A stretch of 64,000 bases of DNA from Dokdonella sp. (GTDB lineage: Bacteria; Pseudomonadota; Gammaproteobacteria; Xanthomonadales; Rhodanobacteraceae). Positions 9,780 to 21,914 of the stretch are shown piece by piece. The stretch is from NCBI GenBank assembly GCA_024707225.1, contig JANQAE010000001.1, positions 1,919,387 to 1,983,386 on the forward strand, written 5' to 3'. The notes below the pieces were generated by a model that was not told the origin of the DNA, did no database searches, and saw only the letters and a list, made by a program, of their open reading frames with translations. Numbering within the stretch: position 1 is the stretch's first letter; the number at the start of each line of letters is the position of its first letter. The position numbers were made by a program, and so were the translations under genes.

Positions 9780-10061
9780 TCAGGCGAGCAGGTCGGCGTA
9801 TTCCGGATGGCGCTGCATGAACACGCGCGCATAGCTGCACGCCGGCACGATGCGCCAGCCGCGGCTGCGCGCGGTCTCGAACGCCTCGCGCATCAGCGCC
9901 GCGGCGATGCCGCGCCCGCCGACCGGCTCGGGCACGCCGGTATGCGTGATCGTCATGACGGTGCCGGCCAGCTCGTACTCGAGCACGCAGCGGTGGCCTT
10001 CGACGACGACCAGGAAGCGCCGGGCGGCCTCCTCATGGGCGATCGGCAGCGGAGCATTCAT
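9780..10061 (-). CDS. Small GNAT-like N-acetyltransferase (Acetyltransf_CG type)
   Basis: The 93-residue protein starts MNAPLPIAHEEAARRF with GGAGG correctly placed 6 bases before the ATG. It keeps the core of the small YidJ/Acetyltransf_CG family: LEYELAGTVMTITHTGVPEPVGGRGIAAALM, here given only as landmarks LEYEL, THTGVPE and the GRGIAAAL acetyl-CoA loop, then RIVPACSYARVF near the C-terminus. These short proteins have an acetyl-CoA-binding fold but no established substrate. Confidence 0.88.
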   Translation of the reverse strand: MNAPLPIAHEEAARRFLVVVEGHRCVLEYELAGTVMTITHTGVPEPVGGRGIAAALMREAFETARSRGWRIVPACSYARVFMQRHPEYADLLA

Positions 10062-10348
10062 CGGGCGCCTCCGGGGGCTATCGAATGGACGGGCGATCAT
10101 AGCGGCGTCCCGGTGCCGCTGCCCGAACCGCAGGAAAACCGCTGCGCGCAGACGAGCTGCGCTGCCGGCCGGGACGGGCGTTCGAGCCCACCTCGGAGAG
10201 GGCACGCGCGAGCGGCCGCCGTTGCCCGGTCCGCGGAATCCGTCCGCACCGCGCACGCCCGTCCGGTCGCCTCGACGCCTGCGCCCATCCTCGCCGGATG
10301 CCGTCGCGGGCAGCGCGGCCATCCGTCCGCCGAAGGAACGATCGACAC

Positions 10349-10380
10349 AAAAAAAGAGGCCTCCCCGAAGGGAGGCCTCT
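10349..10380 (-). terminator. Strong intrinsic terminator after the GEVED-domain gene
   Basis: AGAGGCCTCCC (10355-10365) and GGGAGGCCTCT (10370-10380) form a perfect 11-bp stem around a CGAA loop. The run of A at 10349-10355 becomes a U tract on the minus-strand transcript. It lies about 30 bases beyond the stop of the large secreted protein gene. Confidence 0.95.
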
Positions 10381-10408
10381 CGACGAAACGAGGTTCGTCA
10401 GGACCCGA

Positions 10409-13261
10409 TCAGTTGGCGCTGCCGACGATCAGGTTGTCCAGCGTCGACCAGAAGAACGGAGCCGCGCCGGGGACCGCTTCGGGCGCATCGATCGTCAGGC
10501 TCGTGATCGGTGCGCTGGTCGTGAAGCCGCGGAACGTGCTCGAACCGCTGACGGTGACCGTCTCGACCGTGCCGTCGCTCAGGGTGACCACGACCGGCGT
10601 GCCGGTCGGCGACACCGAGATGTCGGTCGCCCAGAAGTTGCCGCCGACCGCATTCACCGGCGTGGTGAACGTGATGACGATCTGGTCGCTCGCATTGTCG
10701 GTCGAGATGATGCCCGGGTCGTTGTACAGACCGCTGGTCGCACCGGCCTGCGTGAACACCGTGTACGAGTAGCCGCTGCCGGAGAACGGCATCGGGCTGC
10801 TGACCGCACCGGTCGGAATGCCGGTGAAGGCCTCCTCGTAGAACGTCGCGCCGATCGCCGCCAGGAACGCCGTACGGTCGGTGTAGACGGCCGGACCACT
10901 GCTGCCGCAGCTACCGGTCGAGGTGTCGTCGAAGCCGTTCGCGAAGATGCGATCACTCGGGCACGGCGCGGTCACGTCGAGCGTCACCGGCACCTGGACC
11001 AGCGGGTTGGCCGCATCGTTGCTGGCCACGCACAGCGTCGCCGAGTACGACTCGCCGGTGGTCAGGCCGGTGGCGTCGACGCCGACGGTGACCGCGGTCG
11101 AGCTGACCGGACCGACCGAACCGCTGGCCGGCGTGACGCTGAGCCACGGCACGTCGGTCGGCGAATCGCAGCCGGTCGGCGGACCGCCCGCCGGGGTGAC
11201 GTTGACGACCATCACCAGGTGGAAGTCCGGGAAGCCGATGCCGGCCGTCGGAGTCGGCGTGGTGATCGAGCAGGTGGTCGACGAGATGAACGCGGTATGC
11301 GTCTGGGCCGAGGTGTTGCCACCCGGGAACAGACGGCCCGAGCCGGCCGGCACGCCGTCGACGTGGTACTCGACGACGAGGTTCTTGCCGGTGGTGTCGT
11401 CGACGACGGCGCCGGTGATCGGCACGGTGGTCGTGGTCAGATTGCCGCCGACGGTGCCGGTGCCGGTGCCGATCAGCGTGAGCTGGGCGGTCGGGATCGT
11501 GTCGACCGCGACGCTGGCCGGGATCGTGTAGACGTTGACCGTGACCGGCATGCTCGGACCACTTTCGGTGGCGACCGTGACGGTGTTGATCTGCACGCTG
11601 CCGCTGATGCTGTGCTCGTTGAAGTAGAAACGGCGCCACCAGCTGTTGTCGGCCGTGCTGCCGGTCGCGCCGGAGCCCGAACCGCAACCCACGCCATTGG
11701 CGGCGATCGGCGCGTTCGACGCAGTCTGCGAGATGTCCACCGCAGTGCCGAACGGCGTCTCGACCGAGCGCAGCTCGATCTCGCGACCGGCCAGCGGGTT
11801 GACCTGGACCGGACCCTTCGCCGAGATCTGCGTCGTCATGCCCGGCGCCTTGCCGAACGAGACGTCGCCGATGTCGATCGAAGCGTCACGACCGGTACGC
11901 GAACGCAGGGCCGGCTCGTAGCCGCGCGCAGCGGCACCGGTCGGAGCGGTCTCTTCGATCGTGAAGTTCAGCGTGCCGCCGCCGGTGTTGGCGATCGTCA
12001 GCGGGCTGGTGCCCGTGGCGTCCGGCGCGACCGAGAAGCTCAGCGAACCCGGCGTGACCGCGATGACCGGATCGGTCGGCGCGGTGCCTGCGGTCACTTC
12101 GATCGTGTCGACCCACAGGCCGTTCGGTGCAGCAGCGGCGACCGACGAGTCGCTGGCGACACGCCAGCGCAGCACCACCGACTGACCGGCTGCCGAAAGC
12201 GGCAGTTCGACCGTGGAGGTGGCATAGGTCGGCGTCTGCTCGCCGGTCCAGGCCTGACGGCCTCCGATCGGGCTGCCCCACGCGGTGCTGATCGTGCCGT
12301 TGTAGCCGCCGGCGGTGAAGCTGCCGCCCGCGGTCACGATGTCGGTGAACGCACCGCCGTTGATCGCGATTTCGAGCACCGCACCGTCGAAGCCGGTCTC
12401 GAGATTGAACGCGAAGCGGAAGTTCAGCACGCCGCCCGTGGCCGGCACGCTGATCGCCGGACTGTCGAGGTAGGAGTTGCCGACCGTGGTCTGCTCCGGC
12501 GCGTAGGCCGCGTTCGGTGCCGTGTCGACTGCGGTGGTCTGGGTCACCCAGGCCACGCCGGAACCGTCGGCCGACGAGGTCCAGCCGGCCGGCAGCGCCG
12601 GGGCCGTGACGTCGTCGAAGTCCCAGGCGTCGCCGCCGCCGCCACCGCCGGTGACGGTGATCGTGTAGTCCTCGGCCTGGCCGAAGCCGGCCGTGTTGCA
12701 CGGCGTCGGATAGGTCGGCGGCGTGCTGCTGGTGAACTTCTTCTGCACGCGCATGCGCGTGTTGCCCGGCAGCGCGGTCGCCGGCACCGCGATCGTGTTG
12801 GTCGCCTGGATGCCGTCGGCGCCGGTGCTGTTGGCCAGCGTGCCGACCTGATAGACCTCGTCGCCCGCGAACGTGCCGTCCTGGTTCCAGTCGATGTAGG
12901 CCTTGATGCCCGTCACGAAGTTACCGTCGGTATTGCCCTCGACCGCGATCGGATAGCTCGCGCCCGGATCCACCGTGCCGATGATGGCGGTGAAGTCCTG
13001 ATGCGGCGGCTGTGCGGTCTGCGGGCCGACCGTGGTCGGCGAGGTGTTGTCGATGCCGGCGAAGACCACGCGGCTGATCGGCTCGACCGCATTGGAAAAC
13101 GCTTCGGCGCAGTACGGCGCCGGGAACGGCGCGCCGGTCGGCGTAACGGCGCTCAGGGTAGTGAACGGCAATGCCGTCACCCACCTGGCTTGCTGCACAC
13201 CCGCGGCTCCGGCAACGCCGGTCGCGAGGCAGGCAAGAACTGCCAGACTCAATCGCTTCAT
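10409..13261 (-). CDS. Large secreted multi-domain protein with GEVED domain
   Basis: The 950-residue protein has a signal peptide (MKRLSLAVLACLATGVAGA). A GEVED domain follows at about 45-204 (AYIDWNQDGTF, then FGQAEDYTITV), then a polyglycine linker and a jelly-roll-like region at 211-390. An abnormal-spindle/BACON-like beta domain begins PVIAVTPGSLSFS near 399. A second (WLSVTPASGSVGP) lies near 706, then a DRIFANGFD motif at 770-778 and a C-terminal beta domain at 791-950. No catalytic motif is visible, so an adhesion, matrix or surface role is inferred. The ATG at 13261 has AGGGG seven bases upstream. The gene is monocistronic, with a clear sigma-70 promoter and a strong terminator. Confidence 0.9.
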   Translation of the reverse strand: MKRLSLAVLACLATGVAGAAGVQQARWVTALPFTTLSAVTPTGAPFPAPYCAEAFSNAVEPISRVVFAGIDNTSPTTVGPQTAQPPHQDFTAIIGTVDPGASYPIAVEGNTDGNFVTGIKAYIDWNQDGTFAGDEVYQVGTLANSTGADGIQATNTIAVPATALPGNTRMRVQKKFTSSTPPTYPTPCNTAGFGQAEDYTITVTGGGGGGDAWDFDDVTAPALPAGWTSSADGSGVAWVTQTTAVDTAPNAAYAPEQTTVGNSYLDSPAISVPATGGVLNFRFAFNLETGFDGAVLEIAINGGAFTDIVTAGGSFTAGGYNGTISTAWGSPIGGRQAWTGEQTPTYATSTVELPLSAAGQSVVLRWRVASDSSVAAAAPNGLWVDTIEVTAGTAPTDPVIAVTPGSLSFSVAPDATGTSPLTIANTGGGTLNFTIEETAPTGAAARGYEPALRSRTGRDASIDIGDVSFGKAPGMTTQISAKGPVQVNPLAGREIELRSVETPFGTAVDISQTASNAPIAANGVGCGSGSGATGSTADNSWWRRFYFNEHSISGSVQINTVTVATESGPSMPVTVNVYTIPASVAVDTIPTAQLTLIGTGTGTVGGNLTTTTVPITGAVVDDTTGKNLVVEYHVDGVPAGSGRLFPGGNTSAQTHTAFISSTTCSITTPTPTAGIGFPDFHLVMVVNVTPAGGPPTGCDSPTDVPWLSVTPASGSVGPVSSTAVTVGVDATGLTTGESYSATLCVASNDAANPLVQVPVTLDVTAPCPSDRIFANGFDDTSTGSCGSSGPAVYTDRTAFLAAIGATFYEEAFTGIPTGAVSSPMPFSGSGYSYTVFTQAGATSGLYNDPGIISTDNASDQIVITFTTPVNAVGGNFWATDISVSPTGTPVVVTLSDGTVETVTVSGSSTFRGFTTSAPITSLTIDAPEAVPGAAPFFWSTLDNLIVGSAN

Positions 13262-13604
13262 GTTTGTAACCCCTAGTCGGTTTCGATGATCTCTGCGCAC
13301 GGGGAAGAGGCCCGCGCGGTGTCGTGAATCGGGCCGTCCAGCCCTGCAACTTTCACAAACGAACTCGAAGAACAGCCTGCACGTAAATCTTCCGCGACAT
13401 CTCCATTACGAAAACGTTCACCGACTATATGTCTGGCGTCTGGCCCCGGCAAGCGTTTTGGCGAGCGTCGATCGCACTCGCCGGGGGAAGCGCGCAACGG
13501 CGTGCCAATTAGTTTCAACAGCAACCGAAATCCGGCGCCAGCACGCGCGATCGGACGGTGTCCGTGCGCCAGGTCGCGAATGAGGTGCGCGGCGCGCGCC
13601 TCGT
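13262..13604. other. Intergenic region with long 5' leader of the GEVED gene
   Basis: These 343 bases hold the promoter at 13424-13452 and, between it and the start codon, a leader of roughly 155 bases. I recognised no known riboswitch in the leader. The remainder, 13453-13604, lies upstream of the promoter next to the 3' end of uup and shows no gene on either strand. Confidence 0.6.
13424..13452 (-). promoter_or_regulatory. Sigma-70-type promoter for the GEVED protein gene
   Basis: On the minus strand TTGCCG (13452-13447) is followed after exactly 17 bases by TATAGT (13429-13424). Both boxes are close to consensus and stand out in this GC-rich sequence. The start codon is about 160 bases downstream. 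Confidence 0.7.
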
Positions 13605-15491
13605 TCAGCGCTCGAGCTCGGCCCAGCGTGCATAGGCGGCGTCGAGCCGGGCCTGGACATCGGCCAGGCGCTGATGATGCGCCGCAACATCGGCCGCGGT
13701 CTGCCGATAGAACGATGGTTCGGCGGCGGCGGCGGCGAGTGCGGCGAGCTCGGTCTCGAGCGCCTCGATCTGCGCCGGCAGCTGCTCGAGCTCGCGCTGT
13801 TCCTTGTAGCTGGGCTTGCGACGCTCCGGCGCCGGTCGCGCCGCCGTCGCCGCAGCGGGTGCCGCCGCCTGCGCGGCGACCGGCCGCCGCGCATCGGCCG
13901 GCTGCGGCGATGCCGGACGCTGGCGCAGCCAATCGCTGTAGCCGCCGACGTACTCGCCGACGCGACCGCCGCCCTCCATGACCAGGGTCGAGGTCACGAC
14001 CTGGTCGATGAAGTCGCGATCATGGCTGACCAGCAGCAGCGTGCCGGCATAGTCGCCGAGCAGCTCCTCGAGCAGTTCGAGCGTCTCCACGTCGAGGTCG
14101 TTGGTCGGCTCGTCCATGACCAGCAGGTTCGACGGCTGCGCGAACAGCCGCGCCAGCAGCAAGCGGTTGCGCTCGCCGCCGGACAGGCGCGTGATCGGCG
14201 CGCGCGCGCGCTCGGGCGTGAACAGGAAATCCTGCAGATAGCCGAGCACGTGCTTGCGGCGTCCGCCGATCTCGATGAACTCGCGCCCCTCGGCGACGTT
14301 GTCGAGCGCATTCCAGTCCTCGCGCAGGCTCGCGCGGTACTGGTCGAAATACGCGATCTGCAGGTTCGATCCGGTCACGATCTCGCCGCTGCGCGGCGTG
14401 AGCTGGCCGAGCAGCAGCTTGAGCAGGGTCGTCTTGCCGCTGCCGTTGGGGCCGATCAGGCCGATCCGGTCGCCGCGCAGGATCGTCGTCGAGAAGTCGA
14501 CGATCAGATTCTCGGCGCCGTGACCGAACGAGACGTCTCGGGCCTGGATCACCTTGCGCCCGGAATTCTCGGCCGCGCCGGCCTCCATGCGCACGCGGCC
14601 GACCTGCTCGCGGCGCGCGGCGCGCTCGCGGCGCATCGCCTCGAGCCGGCGCACGCGGCCTTCGTCGCGCGTGCGGCGCGCCTTGATGCCTTGCCGGATC
14701 CAGACCTCTTCCTGCGCGAGCAGCTTGTCGAAGCGCGCCTGTTCCTGCGCCTCGGCGTTGAAGCGTTCCTCGCGGCGGCGCAGGTAGTTGTCCCAGTCGC
14801 CGGGCCAGCTGCTGAGGCGGCCGCGGTCGATCTCGACGATGCGCGTGGCCAGCGCACGCAGAAAGCGGCGATCGTGCGTCACGAACACCAGACTGCCGGA
14901 CCAGCCGAGCAGGAACCGCTCGAGCCAGTCGATCGCCTCGATGTCCAGATGGTTGGTCGGCTCGTCGAGCAGCAGCAGGTCCGGGCCGGCGACCAGCGCG
15001 CGCGCCAGCAGCACGCGGCGCTTCATGCCGCCGGAGAGGCGGCCGAAGACCGCTTCGCCGTCGAGGCCGAGCCGGCTCAGCGTCTCCTCGACGCGCCGCT
15101 CGACGTCCCAGCCCTGCCCGGCCTCGATGCGCGCCTGCACCGCGCCGAGCGCGGCCGCGTCCACCTCATCGGCATGCGCCAGCCGATGAAAGCGCGCCAG
15201 CAGCGCGCCGATCTCGCCGAAGCCGGCGGCGACCACGTCGAATACGCTGCCGTCGGTACCCTCGGGCACTTCCTGCTCGAGCCGCGCGACGCGCAGGCCG
15301 TCCTGGCGGCGCAGGTCGCCGTCGTCGGCCTGGATCTCGCCGGCCAGCAGGCGCAGCAGGGTCGACTTGCCGACGCCGTTGCGGCCGATCAGCGCGACGC
15401 GCTCGCCCGGTTCAATAGAGAAATCCGCCTTGTCGAACAGCAGCGGGCCGCCGACGCCGTAGTCGACGGCGTTGAGAGTGATCAATGCCAT
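13605..15491 (-). CDS. uup: ABC-F family ATPase Uup
   Basis: The 628-residue soluble protein has two ABC ATPase domains. The first has Walker A GRNGVGKST near residue 37, signature LSGGMKRR and Walker B LLLDEPTNHLD. The second has GPNGSGKTT, LSGGERNR and LVMDEPTNDLD. The C-terminus (PSYKEQRELEQLPAQIEALE) is the coiled-coil arm that marks Uup among ABC-F proteins. Uup binds DNA or ribosomes and affects precise transposon excision and ribosome assembly. No transporter subunit lies nearby, as expected. The ATG at 15491 gives the family's usual start, MALITLNAV. Confidence 0.95.
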   Translation of the reverse strand: MALITLNAVDYGVGGPLLFDKADFSIEPGERVALIGRNGVGKSTLLRLLAGEIQADDGDLRRQDGLRVARLEQEVPEGTDGSVFDVVAAGFGEIGALLARFHRLAHADEVDAAALGAVQARIEAGQGWDVERRVEETLSRLGLDGEAVFGRLSGGMKRRVLLARALVAGPDLLLLDEPTNHLDIEAIDWLERFLLGWSGSLVFVTHDRRFLRALATRIVEIDRGRLSSWPGDWDNYLRRREERFNAEAQEQARFDKLLAQEEVWIRQGIKARRTRDEGRVRRLEAMRRERAARREQVGRVRMEAGAAENSGRKVIQARDVSFGHGAENLIVDFSTTILRGDRIGLIGPNGSGKTTLLKLLLGQLTPRSGEIVTGSNLQIAYFDQYRASLREDWNALDNVAEGREFIEIGGRRKHVLGYLQDFLFTPERARAPITRLSGGERNRLLLARLFAQPSNLLVMDEPTNDLDVETLELLEELLGDYAGTLLLVSHDRDFIDQVVTSTLVMEGGGRVGEYVGGYSDWLRQRPASPQPADARRPVAAQAAAPAAATAARPAPERRKPSYKEQRELEQLPAQIEALETELAALAAAAAEPSFYRQTAADVAAHHQRLADVQARLDAAYARWAELER

Positions 15492-15561
15492 GCCGGCATT
15501 CTAGGCGTTGTGCGCAGCGGCCGCGAAGACGCCGGCACGCACGGCATCATGCCGGCACGAC

Positions 15562-17145
<1,584 letters not shown>

Positions 17146-17206
17146 GAACCTCCCGCCGCGGCGGGCCGGTCGCGGCGCCCGTGACGGACGCCGCGACGTT
17201 GCGCAT

Positions 17207-20200
17207 TCAGCGCGTACGCACCGGGAACGGCTGCCGCTGCGTCGACGGCGGCGGCTGCCGCTCGAGCGCGGCCAGCGCGACCGCGATCGCGCGATCGAGC
17301 TGCGGATCGCGGCCGGCGTTGACCTCGGCCGGCCACTGCTCGACCTCGATGTCGGGCGGCACGCCGACGTTCTCGATCGCATAGCCTTCCTCGGTGCGGA
17401 TCGCCAGGTTCGGCGCGGTCACCGAGCCGCCGTCCATCAGCGTCGGAAAGCCGAGGATGCCGACCAGGCCGCCCCAGGTGCGCTTGCCGACGACCGGTCC
17501 GAGCTGGAAGCGCTTGAACATCCACGGCAGCAGATCGCCGCCGGACCCGGCGGTCTCGTCGGTGATCATGACCTTCGGTCCGAAGATCGCGCCGCGCGGG
17601 CTGACCAGCTCCTCGCCGTAGCGCAGTGTCCAGTGCGCGATCGGCTGCCGGCGCAGGATGTCGATGTAGTAGTCGGCGATCAGGCCGCCGCCGTTGAAGC
17701 GCTCGTCGACGATGATGCCGGCGCGGTCGGACTGCGGATAGAACCAGCGCTTGAAACTGGCGTGGCCGCTCTCGGCGGTGTCGGGCACGTGCACGTACGC
17801 CAGGCGGCCGCCGCTCTTCTCGGTCACGTAGCGCTGGTTGCGCTCGACCCAGTCCAGATAGCGCAGGCCGCGCTCCTCGCCGACCGGCACGACGACGACG
17901 TCGCGCGCGCCCTTGCCGTCCGGATTCGGACTGACCGTCAGGCGGACCTGGCGGTCGACGCGGTTCTCGAACGGCGCGTAGACGCTGGCCGGTGCGTGCA
18001 GCGGCACGCCGTCGACCGCGAGCAGATACTCGCCGGCGTTGACCTCGACGCCCGGCGTGCGCAGCGGCGAGCGCAGATCCGGATTCCAGTTCAGGCCGCC
18101 GAGCACCTTGGCGAACCGGTAGCGGCCGTTCTCGACCGTGTAGTCGGCACCGAGCAGGCCGACCGGGATCTTCTCGGGCGCCAGCGGATAGTCGCCCGGC
18201 GACAGATAGCTGTGACCGACCGCCAGCTCGCTCAGCATCATGCGGATCACGCGGTCCAGATCGGCGCGCGTGGCCAGATGCGGCAGGAACGCGCGGTACT
18301 TCTCGCGCATCGCGTTCCAGTCGGCGCCGTGGTAGTTGGTCGCGTAGAAGTAGTCGCGATTGATGCGCCAGGCGTCGTCGAGGATCTGCGCCCATTCGGC
18401 GCGCGGGTCGACCGCGACCGAGATGCGGTCCAGCGCGAGCTTGCCCTTGCCCTGCGGCAGCTCGTCCTTGACCTCGCCGGCGAACCAGTCCTGGCCGATC
18501 CGCCAGGCGATGCGCTTGCCGTCGTCGGACAGCATGAAGTTCTCGACGTTGCGCGCCAGCGTCTTGGTCTCGCGCGATTCGAGCGAGTAGCGCTTGAGCT
18601 CGGCCGCGCCGCCGAACGCCTCGAACGAGGTGCGGCCGACCGTCTCGAGGAAGAAGATCTCGCCGCTGGCGCCGACCGCCAGGCCATGCCGCGTCGCCTC
18701 GCCGACCGGCAGCGCGACGATGCGGTCGGCGATGCCTTCGGCGTCGATGCGCACGACCGGTGGCTTCTTCTCGCCGTCTTTGCCGTCCTTGTCCTTCTTG
18801 TCGTCCTTGCCGTCCTCCTTCTCGTCACGCAGCGCGACCTCGTCGCTCTGCGGCGGCACCGGGTTCGGGCCGTCGCGGCGCAGCGTGATCGCGTAGAGGC
18901 CGTGGCGCATCGCGTTGTCGATGCTGATCTGCGAGAACCAGTCCTTGAGGGGGCCCGCGTCGGTCGAGGCCAGCACATAGAGGAACTCGCCGTTCGGGTC
19001 GAACACCGGCTGCACCATCTCGGTCAGGCCGTCGGTCAGCCGCAGCGAACGGCCGCTCTCGACCGACCATGCGTACACGGTCTGGATCAGGCCGGCGTTC
19101 TGCACCGTGTAGGCGAGCCAGCGCGAATCGGGCGACCAGTTCGCGCTCATCAGGTCCAGCGGCGTGTAGACCGGCTCGGACGCGATCCGCGTCGTGCGGC
19201 CGCCGGCCAGCTCGATCACCCACAGCGACTGGCTGTTGTCCTGATAGGCGATGCGCTTGCCGTCCGGCGAGAACAGCGGCGTGTCGTAGTAGCCGGCGCC
19301 GTCCAGCGCGTAGCGGCGCGGCGTGCCGCTGCCGTCCTGGTCGCCGACGTAGAGCGCGTACTCGCCGTCGGCGTCGGAGAACCAGGCGATGCGTTTGCCG
19401 TCGCGCGACCATGCCGGCGAATGGTCGTTGGCGCCGGTCGATCGCGTCAGCTGGCGCGGATCGCCCTTCTCGGCCGGCACCGTGACGATCTCGCCGCGGT
19501 AGTTGAACGCGATGCGCTTCAGATCCGGCGAGGCGGCCGCCTCGCGCACCCATTTGACGTCGGCGGCCTGGCGCGGCCGCGTCTCGACCAGGTCCGAGAC
19601 CACCGACAGGCGGATCGGCGCCACCGCCCCGCTCGTGGTGTCGAGCTGATGCAGACGGCCGCCCTGCTCGAACACGATGACGCCGGACGGATCGGCGCTC
19701 GGCCCGGTCACCGGAAAGCCGGTCAGTGCGGTCAGCGCGGTCGCCTTGGCCGCAGTGGCGTCGTAGCGGTAGAGATTGAACTCGCCGTCGCGGTCGGAGT
19801 TGAAGTACAGCGTGTCGCCGATCCACATCGGGTCGGTGTCGTTGCTGCCTCCGGCCGGCTTGGCGACCTCGCGCACCGTCTGGTCGGCCAGGTTCATCAG
19901 CCAGATGCGGCTCTGCGTGCCGCCGCGGTAGTGCTTCCACTGCGCGAACGCCTCGGCGTTCGGCGTGTAGGCCAGCGTGCGGCCGTCCGGCGAGAGGGCC
20001 GCCTTCGAACCCGACGGCACCGGCAGGCGCTTGGGCACGCCGCCGCCGACCGGCACCGTGTACAGATAGGTCAGCCGACGCGTGAAGTGGCCTTCCTCGG
20101 ACTGGAACAGGATCTGGCCGTCCGGCGTGAAACCGCGCACCACGTCGCTGCCGGGATGCCAGGTCAGGCGGCGCGCCTCGCCGCCGCCGGCCGGCATCAC

Positions 20201-20473
20201 GTAGACGTCGAGGTTGTCGCCGTAGTTGGCGCTGAAGGCCAGCCACTGCCCGTCCGGCGAGAAGCGCGGCGCGCTCTCCTGCCCGGCGGCCTGGGTCAGC
20301 CGCCGCGCGGCACCGCCGCTGCGCGAGGCCAGCCACAGGTCGTTGTCGTAGGCGAACGCGAGCCGGTCGCCGTGCACGGCCGGCGCAAACAGCATGCGTG
20401 TGTCGGCCAGATCGACCGCGTGGACCGAGACGGCGCCGAGCGCCAGCGCGGCCGCGGAAATTTTGAGCATCAT
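17207..20473 (-). CDS. Tricorn-like S41 family protease
   Basis: The 1088-residue protein has a signal peptide ([19 protein letters not shown]). Two beta-propeller regions made of WD40/TolB-like blades follow (for example [20 protein letters not shown]). A lysine/aspartate-rich linker lies near 555-575, then a PDZ-like domain around 750-850 and the C-terminal S41 domain. The likely nucleophile is the first Ser of [10 protein letters not shown] near residue 977. Size and order match archaeal tricorn protease (about 1070 residues), but the signal peptide places this protein in the periplasm, where it would degrade oligopeptides. GAGGAG lies about 10 bases before the tandem ATG codons at 20473. 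Confidence 0.93.
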   Translation of the reverse strand: MMLKISAAALALGAVSVHAVDLADTRMLFAPAVHGDRLAFAYDNDLWLASRSGGAARRLTQAAGQESAPRFSPDGQWLAFSANYGDNLDVYVMPAGGGEARRLTWHPGSDVVRGFTPDGQILFQSEEGHFTRRLTYLYTVPVGGGVPKRLPVPSGSKAALSPDGRTLAYTPNAEAFAQWKHYRGGTQSRIWLMNLADQTVREVAKPAGGSNDTDPMWIGDTLYFNSDRDGEFNLYRYDATAAKATALTALTGFPVTGPSADPSGVIVFEQGGRLHQLDTTSGAVAPIRLSVVSDLVETRPRQAADVKWVREAAASPDLKRIAFNYRGEIVTVPAEKGDPRQLTRSTGANDHSPAWSRDGKRIAWFSDADGEYALYVGDQDGSGTPRRYALDGAGYYDTPLFSPDGKRIAYQDNSQSLWVIELAGGRTTRIASEPVYTPLDLMSANWSPDSRWLAYTVQNAGLIQTVYAWSVESGRSLRLTDGLTEMVQPVFDPNGEFLYVLASTDAGPLKDWFSQISIDNAMRHGLYAITLRRDGPNPVPPQSDEVALRDEKEDGKDDKKDKDGKDGEKKPPVVRIDAEGIADRIVALPVGEATRHGLAVGASGEIFFLETVGRTSFEAFGGAAELKRYSLESRETKTLARNVENFMLSDDGKRIAWRIGQDWFAGEVKDELPQGKGKLALDRISVAVDPRAEWAQILDDAWRINRDYFYATNYHGADWNAMREKYRAFLPHLATRADLDRVIRMMLSELAVGHSYLSPGDYPLAPEKIPVGLLGADYTVENGRYRFAKVLGGLNWNPDLRSPLRTPGVEVNAGEYLLAVDGVPLHAPASVYAPFENRVDRQVRLTVSPNPDGKGARDVVVVPVGEERGLRYLDWVERNQRYVTEKSGGRLAYVHVPDTAESGHASFKRWFYPQSDRAGIIVDERFNGGGLIADYYIDILRRQPIAHWTLRYGEELVSPRGAIFGPKVMITDETAGSGGDLLPWMFKRFQLGPVVGKRTWGGLVGILGFPTLMDGGSVTAPNLAIRTEEGYAIENVGVPPDIEVEQWPAEVNAGRDPQLDRAIAVALAALERQPPPSTQRQPFPVRTR

Positions 20474-20992
20474 GCGTCGGCAACTCCTCTGCGGATGCGG
20501 TCGCGACGGCGACCGCGATATGGGACTGAATCGAGCATAACGCGCAGGTCGGACCGCCGGCCCGTGACGAAAGCCCTGCCCGCCCGCCGGTGCGAACGGC
20601 GTAAGATGGCCGCGCCACACGTCCCGCGCGGCTCGCCCGGCCGGTTCTTCGTCGCCGTGTCGCTTTCTTTTCCCCGCGCGCCTCGAGGCTGCGCGAACCC
20701 TCTCGCGGGAGACACCGATGTCCGGTTCGATCACCGGTCCGCTCAGGACCCCACCGTACGGTCACGCCCATCGCATGGTCGCGCCGCATACCTGGCCTTT
20801 CGCCGGCCCGCCCCGCCAGTGCCGCGATGCCATCCGGCCCACCGTCGCGCGACACCTGCCCGGATCGATCGGTCCGGCCGGCGTGTCGGTCATGCGAAGC
20901 GGCGGCGACGCGGCCCGTCGCGCCACCGCGCATCCGCGCGCGCGTACGCACCGGCCCGGCTGCGCCGCACCGGCCTGCCGGAGCGGCCGGCG
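20474..20992. other. Gene-poor divergent intergenic region
   Basis: These 519 bases separate the divergent tricorn-like and YkgJ-like genes. The open frames crossing it are rich in Arg, Pro and Ala and continue as antisense of neighbouring genes, so I call no gene. Both neighbours' promoters should lie here, but I could not fix convincing -35/-10 pairs; TATGCT on the minus strand near 20529-20534 is a possible -10 for the protease. Confidence 0.5.
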
Positions 20993-21328
20993 ATGAGCGA
21001 GGACCACGTTCTGGACGATACCCAGATCGATCCGACCGTCTCGTGCACGGCCTGCGATGCGGTGTGCTGCCGGCTGACCGTGGTCGTGCTGCCGGGCGAT
21101 CGCGTGCCGGCCCGTTTCCTCGCGCACGATCCGAAAGGCCTGACCGTCATGGCGCGCGGCGAGGACGGCTGGTGCGCGGCGCTCGATCACGTGCACATGT
21201 GCTGCAGCATCTACGAGCAGCGCCCGGCGATCTGCCGCAAGTTCGCGATGGGCAGTGCCTACTGCCGCGCCGAGCGCGAGCGCTACGCGCAGGGCCACGA
21301 CGCGCTGCAGGTGCGCGTGATCGATTGA
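20993..21328 (+). CDS. YkgJ family cysteine cluster protein
   Basis: The 111-residue protein has the YkgJ/UPF0153 cysteine pattern: CTACDAVCC near residue 20, then MCCSIYEQRPAICRKF and a final YC near the C-terminus. The pattern suggests an Fe-S cluster or zinc site; the function is unknown. The ATG at 20993 has GGAG nine bases upstream. A much longer in-frame extension exists only because the GC-rich antisense of the tricorn-like gene stays open; it is not part of the gene. Confidence 0.9.
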   Translation: MSEDHVLDDTQIDPTVSCTACDAVCCRLTVVVLPGDRVPARFLAHDPKGLTVMARGEDGWCAALDHVHMCCSIYEQRPAICRKFAMGSAYCRAERERYAQGHDALQVRVID

Positions 21329-21363
21329 TCGGCGCCGTCAGCGCGCCTGACTGAAACCGATAC

Positions 21364-21388
21364 TTTCACCGATCGTGAAAACGATCGT
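21364..21388. promoter_or_regulatory. Putative operator: inverted repeat plus palindrome before the HTH regulator
   Basis: TTTCAC (21364-21369) and GTGAAA (21375-21380) are perfect inverted arms around CGATC, followed directly by the palindrome ACGATCGT (21381-21388). The block lies about 40-60 bases before the HTH regulator's ATG, which is suitable for autoregulation. No experimental operator is implied. Confidence 0.5.
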
Positions 21389-21426
21389 TCAATCGCGTCC
21401 CGGACCAGAACGTAAGTTCCGGTTCC

Positions 21427-21831
21427 ATGAGCCAGGAGAAGCGTGAATTTTCCGAGCGCCTGCGCGCGGGCATGCGCGCCCGCGGCATGGCCGAGCGCCC
21501 GTCGGTGCTCGAGCGCGAGTTCAATGCCAACTACTGGGGACGGTCGGTGAGCTTCCAGGCGGTGTCGCGCTGGCTCGGCGGCAAGTCGATTCCGACCCAG
21601 GACAAGCTGCAGGTGCTGGCCGACCTGCTGCACATGGAACCGCAGGTGCTGCGCTTCGGCGATCGGGCGTCGCGCCGCTCACGCGTGCAGGAGGCCGCGC
21701 TGCCGTCGTGGCTGGCGACCGCCGACCGCCAGGACCGCGCCGCGATCGAGGCCTTTCTCGGCCTGCCGGCGAGCCAGCGCAAGCTGGCGCGCGAACTGAT
21801 CATCGCGCTGGCCAAGCCGCCGCGCCGCTGA
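21427..21831 (+). CDS. Helix-turn-helix transcriptional regulator (XRE-like)
   Basis: The 134-residue protein has an N-terminal Cro/CI-type DNA-binding region: [20 protein letters not shown] is the predicted recognition part, near residues 39-58, followed by [18 protein letters not shown]. The C-terminal 60 residues ([20 protein letters not shown], then [12 protein letters not shown]) are helical with no ligand motif. Such short regulators often control themselves or a neighbour. A distinct inverted repeat lies just upstream, and the PhnA-like gene follows after 83 bases. The targets are unknown. Confidence 0.85.
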   Translation: MSQEKREFSERLRAGMRARGMAERPSVLEREFNANYWGRSVSFQAVSRWLGGKSIPTQDKLQVLADLLHMEPQVLRFGDRASRRSRVQEAALPSWLATADRQDRAAIEAFLGLPASQRKLARELIIALAKPPRR

Positions 21832-21914
21832 GGTGCAGGCAGGCGGGCGCAGCGCATGCGCGGCTATACTCGCCGCCCGCCGCCGCAGCGCGCACCTCCT
21901 CCGGTTCCATCCGC

